Part shown: piece by piece, positions 54,723-64,000 of the stretch
How the letters are laid out: each line of letters begins with the position of its first letter
How positions within the stretch are numbered: position 1 is the stretch's first letter
Assembly: GCA_001695595.3 (NCBI GenBank)
Contig: MBPM02000025.1
Location: forward strand, 186,001 to 250,000
Source: Plasmopara viticola
Lineage: Eukaryota > Oomycota > Peronosporomycetes > Peronosporales > Peronosporaceae
DNA length: 64,000 bases
Direction of reading: 5' to 3'
Notes under the pieces: generated by a model
Told to the model about the DNA's origin: nothing
Database searches by the model: none
Seen by the model: only the letters and a program-made list of their open reading frames with translations
Program-made: the position numbers and the translations under genes

Positions 54723-55901
54723 ATGGCCGACACCATCGACTTGTCCAATAATGAAATAGAAAAAATACCCTTGACAATACCCACAAGAGTCATGACATTG
54801 GACATGTCGTTTAACACCATTGCAAGTATACAAGGGATTGAACGCTTGAAATTCGTGCAGGAGCTGCATTTGGCGTTCAATCGTCTTGATGACGCGAGTT
54901 TGCTTGAATATTGCCCACGACTTGTTCGTGTCAACTTGAGTGGAAATAGGTACGCCCCCGTATCGTTTGCTACGGTAATGTGAAGTGCACTCATGCTAAT
55001 CTTGAAGGCTATCGCACACGGAAGGACTGGAAACACTGGAATTATTAGAGAGCCTTGACATATCCGACAACCTCATTGAGTTGTTCGTGCAAATGTGAGA
55101 TATTGACGGTCGTTTTTCAGCTGACATTACTCTATTCCGTACTTTACTTTTAGTTCAGAAGCGCTGAGAGCATTGTCTTTGAACGAAAACTTGACACAAT
55201 TGTCGATTCGAGGCAATCCAATCAGTCAAAGGCTTGGATACCATATTCCCATTCTAGATATGATTCCTAGTCTGATCATGCTTGATGACAAAAAGATGCG
55301 GAATCCAGTTCGAGTTAAGACTCGAGAGTTATCATCTACCAAGTCTCTTTCATATTGTAAGATGGCAGCCCACGTCTATTGACGATCGCACCGTAGCATA
55401 ACGTTCTTGATTGTTGCAGCCCGAATATACGATGATAAGAAACAGTTTGTCATCCACCAGCAGACTCGGACGCCGTCCCAGCCCCGACATTTACGGAGTC
55501 CTGCGTCAAAATTCGATGCCACAATGTTTTGCCCTTCTCCGGTTCACGAATACGCTCAAGTAGGTGAGCCTAAGTACCAAAACGGTGCAACACCTATCGC
55601 ACCACCGAGACCATTGTCGAGCAGTATACATAACGTCCCCAATTCGTCATCAAAGCGTCTAGCCGCTCCCTATATGAGCACGTACGACCGGCTTGCTCAG
55701 TCCAATGGAGCTTCTATTAGCCGACCGGTTTCTCCAGCTGTCAAGCCCATTCCCGATTCAAAATTAAAAAAATCAAACGTCGCAGCAATGACGCGGTCAT
55801 GTGGCAATGCTCGAAATGTAAGGTTCTTGTTATTCAGCTAAAGTAAGTTCTTAAGCCATTTGATCACATTGTTATGGTCCAAACAGGTGCTCACTCGTTA
55901 G
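54723..55901 (+). CDS. SDS22-type leucine-rich-repeat protein
   Basis: Exons 54723..54949, 55008..55094, 55154..55356, 55420..55817 and a last exon 55887..55901 (VLTR stop), introns of 58-69 bp; 930 nt, 309 residues. If the last intron is not spliced, the frame ends at 55841 instead. Residues 1-150 are short LRRs (IDLSNNEIEKIP, LDMSFNTIASIQG, LHLAFNRLDD, VNLSGNR, LDISDNLIE, LSIRGNPI) capped by LDMIPSLIMLDD, the SDS22/LRRcap arrangement. The rest is a Ser/Pro-rich disordered tail. The start at ATG 54723 falls in the first LRR, so an upstream exon may be missing. Similar proteins act as scaffolds in flagella, PP1 regulation or splicing; the sequence does not decide which. Confidence 0.65.
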
Positions 55902-56189
55902 CAGCGACGCTATCAGAAGCTTGTGATGACGTATATCCAACACAGTTGACATGGTAGCCTTAGTATTTTATATGATAAGCAAAGGAACGTCCGAAGCGTA
56001 ATTTTCAAATTGAATTGGCCGAATAATCTCAGGGGGTGCTTGAGCAACTGGGTATAGTTCACAATCTGCAGATCGTGTGGAAATCAATCGCTTGGCGTAG
56101 TATTACTTAATTTCGAGCAATGTAGCCAGTTGAATTAAACACAAGATAACGACTCTACCGCGTTTGCTTATATTCTTTTGGCAATGACA

Positions 56190-59100
56190 TCACCCAAGAT
56201 CGGCGTCGCACGCTTCGGCGCCAAGCAGTTCCATGCAATTAACTGATGGAAAGTAGTGCAAATGCTCGTGAGTAGAGTCCACGTATCGCAATTCTCCAGA
56301 AGAAAGTGTAAATATGTCGCTATTTTGACTTGGGAGGCTGTTTGATAAGCTAAAGACGCTGGCGAAGGGAGGATTGTGGTGGCGAAAGACTCTTGCATAC
56401 AAAACTCCACTTCTCATTAGATCCTCCAAAAATGATCGCATGTCTTGTAAGCTAAAAATCTTGCGCATTTTCTTGTGAACGGCACCGTCTTGAATACCAG
56501 GGCAGCACATGACGATATTTACGACCTTTCGCTTTAACTTGAGGGCCATCTCCGTATTCACACTTCCATCCAAGTGAAGCCATGGTCGGGCGACAATAGT
56601 GCTGGTCTTGTCAAATAGAAAGTGAACTTTTTCTGCGGTAGAATCGCTCACAAATCGGTAAGGATGCAAGGCCCATAGGTCAGCAAACTCTTGAAGTAAA
56701 AAGCGACTGTGATCATACCCGTTCACTTCCAACACACTTCCTTTGCGTATTAAAACGTCGATCTCACGCCGGATAAGACTCACGAGAGCAGAGTCACATT
56801 TTTCATGTTTTGTCAGGCCAGATGCTGCATACTTTTCGCTTAGCTCTTTGAGCGACATGCCTGAGCTAGCCGCTTCGGCAAGTGCGACAGACAACCACGA
56901 CGAGACTAACTGGTGTGACACTTGCTTACTCGCTGGGCTCTAGCACTTTCTTTCGTCTCCCGGTGCAACTGAGCACTATAAGAAAAGGCCTCTAACGTCT
57001 TGATTGTTTTAGCTTGTGTTGACTGGTCAGCAACTCCAAAGACGGACTTAACAATCCAAAACTCCTTGAGAAATTCGTCCGGGAACACACCATCACACTG
57101 CCGCGACAAGTGACCCGCCAGGCCCTTCACAGCAATCGTGCGTTGAGAATCGCAGCTATCTGCATAGTTTGTAAACGACTTTCCATACGAAGGCACGAGA
57201 CGAGAGAAGCCCGAAACCATTGAAGACAACACCACAGCGGCTTGTCCAGGTGGCATGTTCACTTTAATTTCATGCTCGAAATAGCGATCGCTTTCCTCGC
57301 AATCAAGCGTAGCTTCATCGACGGTTTCGTTTACAAATGACAAATACTTTGCTGCTTCACAGAAAGTATTAATCCAGTAATGAGAAATCTTTAAACTTTT
57401 CATTTCAAACACTTTCGAGTGGACTTGAAATCCTCGTTGCTTCTGGTCCTTTCCCTCGTTTGCTTGAGGTGTCCGTGTAATGATTCCAGCCAGCCACATG
57501 TATCTCCACACCAATTTTGCCTCATTTTCCTTCCATTTACTCATGAGCACATCGGCCAGAACCGAGTAATAACTAGAGCGTTCGTGGAGCACCACTTGCA
57601 ATGCCCGACAAAATAATGCCGTTAATCGCGGCTGGTTCATAATTGCCTCTTCCTCGTGAAATTTTCCACCAGGATTCTTCATTTGCGTGATGGTGACCTT
57701 AGCTTTTTCCAGCCTCGCTTGAACACCTGGTGCTTCGAGCAAATCATATACACGGAACATGCACTCAACGGGCTTTCTCTTGAAAGCCCTACCGAGATCC
57801 TTCCACGAAATTAAGGTGCGAGTCAGGTTTGTCGTCCGAAACGCAACACGCTCTTCTCTCTTTTGAAGGGCTAGTGGCACCTCGACAAACCACCGGCACG
57901 ACATTTGCTCGAGATAGAGGTCTATCAGTCGCAAATCATCTTCAAGGCTCCACGTCAAAGTTCGACGCGTTTTCTTTGCTCTTACTTGCTTGCGGAACTT
58001 ACTTACACCAGCTTCGCTAGTATCTGCAGGTGTCATCAACGCTGAAATCAAAGCTTTAGTAGGTTTAGCAACTTTCTGTCGTTTTTGCTGCAAATCGGTA
58101 GCAGGCTTAGCGCATTGGTAGTGCTTACGCTTGAGCATCTGAATAGGTCCTGCTGCCGCTTTAGCTCGAGCAGTACTATTCCTTGTAGTTGTCGTTGAGT
58201 GAGGGACCCACGCTTTAAGTACGTAAATATTGTGCTCTGATAATGGGGCCGACAAAATTAAAGCGCCGTCAAGCTTGACACACACACTGTTTGGATCAGG
58301 TGACGCGGTACCTAAACGGGCCCCTTCGACACTTAGAAAACGTAGCGACTTCCAATAGGCTTTAACATCGTCAACGTCGTTAAACTCAAATTCGAGAGGA
58401 ACGCGCCCTGTGAAGTGGTCGCTCTTGCTTTTGCACGAAAATCCCGGAGCGTACGCATAGGATTGATTGGAGGGAAGCCGGTGTACCACACGTGTTCCTT
58501 GCTTAACGCTGATGTGAACAAGACGTTTGATCTTAAATAGCCCTCCCGACAACGTCGCAAACGCCACCCTTGAAACAATGGAATCAAAGTCATCACATGT
58601 CTGAAACACGTTAAAAAGACCAGTCGAAGAAGCGTCGTGTACTACCTGTAAGAGTCTCAGATCGAGTAAAACCCGCACGATTTTCGAAAAGCGATCTGCT
58701 TCGCATCCTCGAAGTTTTTCTACAATTGAAGCAGACAGTGCATCCCACGAGCTGCCATTAAGTATTGCCAGCCTAACGAGTTGTTCCTCTCTCTCGGTAA
58801 GCAGTTCCGGCACACCAACAAGCTGGATGTATTCTTTTACCGTCAAAAGATCGAGAACATCTTTTAACGCAAATGACACCTCTTTTAAAGAGTTACAAGA
58901 CGAGTCCAAACTCATTGCATCGCGCGGCTTTTCAACAACACATCGGGAGCTTAAGCTATCGATTCGATCCCAAATGATAAGATGAAATGCTCGACACTTG
59001 TACATCATTCCAAAATACATTCCAAGACGGCGGCCTTGTTTCTGTTGTTTAGCTAACCCAAGCCGAGCTAATTTGTAAGACAACGCACTGTACTTGACAA

Positions 59101-61420
59101 CCTCCTGGTCATGTACTTTCGCATTCTGTGCCTCGATACCTTCGTTCCTACTACTGCGCCGCTGCTTCCTGCGATTCGTTACTACGACATAGTCGTCATT
59201 ATCGTGGTCCAGAAAGTTTGCCTGGTACTTCTGCTGCTGCTCGTCCTCGTACGATTGAATGAATTTTCGAATAGAATCACGGCTTCGCTCGTTTCCTACT
59301 AGCACGGCACATTTTACTTTTCGATGCAACTTTTGAAAAACCTGCTTTAGTGGCAAAGTAATATCCATTAGCGTTATTTTTTTCTCTTCCACCAATTCGT
59401 CAACAATACGGCGCACAGATCGAATATCCATGGTACTTGCTTCTGCTTCTCGCTCCATCTCAACCAACCCCGAGCGCAATTGGTGTAGTGAGACAATTTT
59501 TTCCATCTGCACTCGCTTAAGAATGTAATTCCGTCGCCTGTCGATCGTTGAGGCTCTCACCATACCTTTCGCTGCCTGGATCATCGTGCCAGGCTGAGGT
59601 TGACCATTGTTGTCATCATTCTCATCTGTTCCTTTCGGTGTGGAATACTTATCAGTACTGCGGGTTACTCGCACACTCACAGTGGCATCGCTATTAGTAC
59701 TAGTCGTAGCGTACTGGCAGTTTTTCTCACGCTTCTCGGCACCAGAAACAAACATCCGATACATGGTGCTTTTACCTAAAACAACTTGTTCGACAGAAAT
59801 GTCGTAATTTGAAATCAAGCCTTGAGCCAACTTGTAAGGTAGTTTAAAAGTTGGGACACCTAACACATCACGAAGCTCAGGAACTGTTGCCCCATCGTGA
59901 TTTCGGTCTTGAATAGCTGCATACATTTGCTCCATGATCCCACGCTCAATCACAGGGCGTCCGACGGCCAGAGTATCTGGCTCAACTTCCTCAAACGTCA
60001 CTGCTAAGCCACGCCGTCGACATGATGCACCAGACGATACATTACGCAGACGAACACACCAAAGCTTTCGTCCAATAAACTCGCCAGCCGTTTTGCACCG
60101 TGCCATAAACAACTGAAGAGGAAATGTCGGTTTTAAGTGCATCTGCTGAATAAAGTAGTTCCGTAGCTGTTCCTGATGGCGTTTCCCGTAGCCTAATTCA
60201 CGCCCAATGTCTGCAAATACACACGTTCGATCTCCTCGTGCCCTCATCATGCTGACAATAGCTTGTGCCAAAGCTTCTTTCGGAAATGCTTGCCACGCTA
60301 TGGTTGCTGATGGAGAGATCATGGCTGGGTGAAACTTACTGGCAAATCGTCGCAAGTGAACAATATTAAATCGTCGCTGGTCAGCTGTCACAATGTTTTT
60401 CACAACGTAATTGCAAGCGATGAGCATATCCAATAGATAGTGCAGCTTACGTGAGTCTCCAAAAAGCCGTGTTTTTGTCAATGATGCTGCATTTTCGCCG
60501 CGTACTTTTGAGCGACCAATAATCTCCAGTAGATCAAATTGCGGTGAAATCGTGTCCACAGAAGTCGTGTCTTCGACTCCTAGATACTTAAGCCTCATAT
60601 GTTTGCAAGCTACAACACCCAGTACACCATCATGATTGCTCGTGACAGCCTCTTCGTAACTCAATCCTTTCACATCCACTTCCTCGCCGAGACGGTAACC
60701 TCGTGGACTTCGTAACACCCACTGTGTCTCATCTTCAGCATCTTCCATTTTAACGTTCATTACAACGTCTCTGTCCTGTTGCAGTGTCAGATTCAATTCA
60801 CTTTCTTGTTTCTCTGTATTCTTCTTCATCGCCCCGTCAATCCTACCTTTGTCGCTCTCTCCATCTTTCACTAGCATGCCTTTCTCATCTAAATTGCATT
60901 CATCACTTCGCTGTCGTCGCCTTCGTCGTCGAGCAGTTTTGTCTATTCGAGCCCGACCATCACAATCAGACTCGGACACCCTTCGACGCTGTTTTTGTGC
61001 CGCAATTCGTCTCAAAGACGGCAGCACAGGCTGAAGGGAATGATGCTTGACCTTGCGTCGCTTTACTAAGCGCTTTGCTTCGTCACCTACCGACGTCTTT
61101 AACTCAGCAGCCTCAATGCTAGAGATTTTAAGCAATGTAGTCTTCCATTTGCGCTTTCGCCGTGGCGTCGTGGCTTCAGTTGCTCCACTTGCAATCGGCT
61201 TTGTTTCCACAGCGTCTGTTCTTAATGGCCGCATGACGTGAAAGCTCAGCTGGTGTGTCATGCCCCGCAGCACGCGCCAGGTGTACGTACGGTAGGCCAC
61301 ATCGTTCTCAGGGTCCAAGGTCTCAAATAGCTCGCATAGTGGAATCCCGCAACGGCCTTCAAGGCCAATTTCCTCTAAACAGCGAGCAACAAAGTGCGAC
61401 ATTGAGCATTTGCTAGTCAT
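56190..61420 (-). CDS. GTF3C1: TFIIIC B-block-binding subunit (GTF3C1/TFC3-like), with a frame break
   Basis: The main frame runs from ATG 61420 (MTSKCSMSHFVARCLEEIGL) for 1504 codons. It contains an N-terminal winged-helix region, a long basic nuclear segment (KRKWKTTLLK, KTARRRRRRQR), a B-block TFIIIC domain near residues 290-350 (FDLLEIIGRSKVRGENAASLTKTRLFGDSRKLHYLLDMLI), and further winged-helix segments. Near residue 1497 the frame breaks. The C-terminal 237 residues (LVSSWLSVALAEAASSGMSLKELSEKY, with a winged helix ending VNGYDHSRFLLQEFADLWAL) lie in the next frame to 56190. TFIIIC recognises the B box of tRNA and other Pol III promoters. The break can be closed by a one-base indel or by the 20-nt GT...AG span 56910-56929, which is too short for a normal intron. 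Confidence 0.85.
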
Positions 61421-64000
61421 CGCTTAACGTGTCAAATTGAACTGCGTCTTCTTGTTTAGACGGCACCACTTGATAACAGCGCTTGGCGCGTAATTTAATT
61501 GGGTTAAAAATGACCTTAGAAGCTATAGCCCATAAACTTGATATGTAAGATAAGGCGTATAATTTATTGACAGAATTCCTGTCCCTTCAAACGTTTTTAA
61601 AGAGTTATGATGTAGTAGGGGTTATACCTATTAAAGGGCATATGCTCTTGGTAAAGCATGTAGCTCATTCTCAAAAAAAATACGTTTAATTCATTCACTA
61701 TTTAGCGTGCAAGACAATGTTTGATGATCAACGAGCTGGTTTAGTTCGCTCTTACTTTTCATTGACGTTCTGATAGTTACGTCTGCCTAGAATACATCAT
61801 CCTGAAAAAAGATTATGGCTATAGTCCGGATGCTCTAGGCGCAGAAGCAACAAGGAAGAGTGGTTTTTGTATCACCTTCATAATACCCTGGAAAGCTTCG
61901 TCTTGCTTTTAGAAATGATGAAAATATGACTTGATTGCCGCTTGTTTAAAGACAAAAAAGAACAGTCAAACGTGCACTTAAGTCGGTCAGTAGCGCCATC
62001 ACCGGGTCTGTAGTCAGCGGATTCACCTACAGGACGAAGCCTAATAAAGAATTCTTTTCATTTTTAATCATCATTCGAATGCTTTCCCATTCGAATGTTT
62101 AAATGGAATCAAGTCTCTCCTAGAAAATTAGACCACATCCATTGGCTCTATACGAATGTCAAAATGTTATAAAAGCTCCTTGGAGCATTTACCGGGATAC
62201 TTTTTCGATTTGGTTTGGCATCAAAATCCTTGTCACAACACCCACAACTTTTGAGAATCCATAATCTCCTAGCAAATAGACCTCGATTTTTTGTATTGAG
62301 CTCTCATTACGTCCTTATTATGCGCGGCGTCGACCTTTCCTGAGTACAGGTTGTCCTCATCACCTAAAGCATGATACGATATGTACCATTTGTCTTCGTC
62401 ATGAGATCAGTGGAAACAAGAAGCGATTGACGTACTATTGATCGCCAAAGAAGGTCTACGAAAGCGCTTCAATTCTTGCAAAAAGCTCTCATCAATTTTT
62501 CTACAGAGCTGTACAACGTCTGGTGCTGAATACTCATATATAAATCACTCGGTATTTCGGTAATGACCAACTCATGTACTTTAAAATCTTCAACATAGCC
62601 AGTATTATCGGTATCTGATATCCATGCTTTCGTGTCTATACAGATAAATATATTCTGCATCTGCAATTGCTCAAATGGGTAATGGCAAAAACCCAAACGC
62701 ACCATTTAGCTAGCTGAAATGCGAATTGAAAATACATCCCTTACCTGCAGAAAGCATTTGGAGACACAGTGAAGCTGTTCTGCGCGGTGATCGGGGAGAA
62801 GGAAAACGCGTTATCGATGCGAGCGAGACCGTGGGAGACTTGAAAGATGCGATTTAAAGAAAGAAGTCGAACAAGATCGAGTGCGATGCAGATGGCCTGC
62901 AGCTGCTCCTCGCCAAGAACAACGACGACACGTGTTTGGATCGAGAGGGCGCGGAAGCTATGACGCTCGATCAACAGGAACACCCAGTAGAATTTACGCA
63001 ACATGTATCCGTTGCTGTGGATTAAGAGCCAGAAGAGCTTTAGATAGAGATTTGAGCCAAACGAAGGGGAAAATATACGTTTTGGCGGTGGTTTCGGAAG
63101 GTGTAGCGCGCACCATCATTGCAGCCACAATCTCGCTCACGGCAGAGAAAACAGAAATGGTCACGAATGAGGTCGTGATCGAAAGCGCTCGAAGCATTCG
63201 ATTTAACGTGCCCACGTTCGAAAGAAACGCTTTTTAAGCCGCAACCGTGTCTTAAATGCTCAATTATTTCCACCAATATAGTGGTAGACGACTCAATTTA
63301 TAGATTTCAATGGTCAGAACTAATTGAGAAGCATCCAGATCAACAAACGTTGTAAATGAAGTATGTCGAAGAACGCTTTCGCGATTCTTTCATATCAGGA
63401 CGAAAGCAGAAAAACTTCCTGAAGGTTTGGCTGCAAAGCTGGACTTACTCGATTGCGATGATCGAAGCAGACTTCCCTAGCAGAATTGATGACAATCGCT
63501 GGCGAATCGAATAAACGATGTTTTCGCAAATCTTCGGCTTCTGATCAAAGCAGAGAAAGTTTGATCAAGCTACAATTTACGATGGCAACTGCTGCCGTAG
63601 TTCGTTGTGGCGTTTTTAAAGAGTAAAGGACGTTGTGCTCTTGTGGGTTTGTTCACCAATTTAAACGACCACTGGTATTTCTTGTGGCTAACGACGGACG
63701 ACAAAAGTGCCAGAATGGTGCTTACTTGTCCATTCAATGGATTCTAGACGATGAAAGGTATTTAAAAGGAAAAATGTGGACCCACGCGTGGTGGACACTT
63801 TCTGAGACGAATTCCGTTTTTAAAGTTTGTGTGATACAGTCGCGGAGAAGGCTGATAGAAGTCGGCCGTCGGATGAGGCTGAAGCGCGGGCGAGGTGAAG
63901 TCGTAAAAGAGGAGGAGTTTTGTTGCTAAGAGCAAATTGAAAGATGATATTAGATGAAGGGCTCTCACGTTTCATTTTCCTGCTACAGCTTGACTCTCAG
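61421..64000. other. Distal intergenic region
   Basis: No supported gene. Overlapping short frames around 62.7-63.3 kb on both strands (for example GKIYVLAVVSEGVARTIIAAT plus, SITTSFVTISVFSAVSEIVA minus) show mild coding character but no motif, splice structure or clear start. They may be edges of an eroded gene. The window ends without a visible partner. Confidence 0.4.

Noticed and set aside
62881..63237. 118-codon plus-strand frame
   Set aside because: Overlaps several minus-strand frames of similar quality, with no recognisable motif or splice structure.
1..64000. CRISPR arrays, rRNA and tRNA genes
   Set aside because: No regular short direct-repeat array, rRNA motif or convincing tRNA A/B box pair was seen by eye; a covariance-model scan would be decisive.

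Overview
The window looks like nuclear DNA of an oomycete (Peronosporales-like). Evidence: genes with many short GT-AG introns (about 53-77 bp), a seven-helix receptor fused to a TKL kinase, a CMP-KDO synthetase, CTCATT-type initiator motifs just upstream of start codons, and gene-dense patches separated by decayed retroelement DNA. The species cannot be named from the sequence.

Layout. 1-4.4 kb: gene-poor. 4.4-28.5 kb: compact block holding an EGF-repeat surface protein; a 7TM-TKL kinase gene broken by a LINE; FIG4 lipid phosphatase with an N-terminal PH-like domain; an LRR protein; a frameshifted unknown protein; a 943-residue orphan; EAF6; a Na+/H+ exchanger; KdsB; a membrane-anchored purple acid phosphatase; a CS-domain protein; and a small frameshifted ORF. 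28.5-50.5 kb: gene desert with Ty3/gypsy remnants, a divergent 1.1 kb repeat pair and a tandem repeat, interrupted only by VPS37 (ESCRT-I) and APC11. 50.5-61.4 kb: TrmO-like tRNA modification enzyme, a LINE/Penelope-like palindromic nest, an SDS22-type LRR protein, and the large TFIIIC B-block subunit. 61.4-64 kb: no supported gene.

The most distinctive system is one LINE lineage in two internally deleted forms. A 1.15 kb form (two copies) keeps a 5' head, the start of the endonuclease and the C-terminal end of the RT ORF. A 0.32 kb form (four copies) keeps the same head and 3' end with shared internal junctions. This resembles the ingi/RIME pair of trypanosomes. Target-site duplications of 9-17 bp are visible for all six insertions, and tails are AATAC-like microsatellites. 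One 1.15 kb copy splits the receptor-kinase gene exactly at an 11 bp duplication.

Exon joins given for FIG4, NHE, the 943-aa protein, KdsB, the phosphatase and both LRR genes were read by eye from GT-AG sites and reading frame. All keep frame and give a total length divisible by three, but no transcript data were available. Three genes need a single-base homopolymer correction to stay open, so assembly error must be considered.
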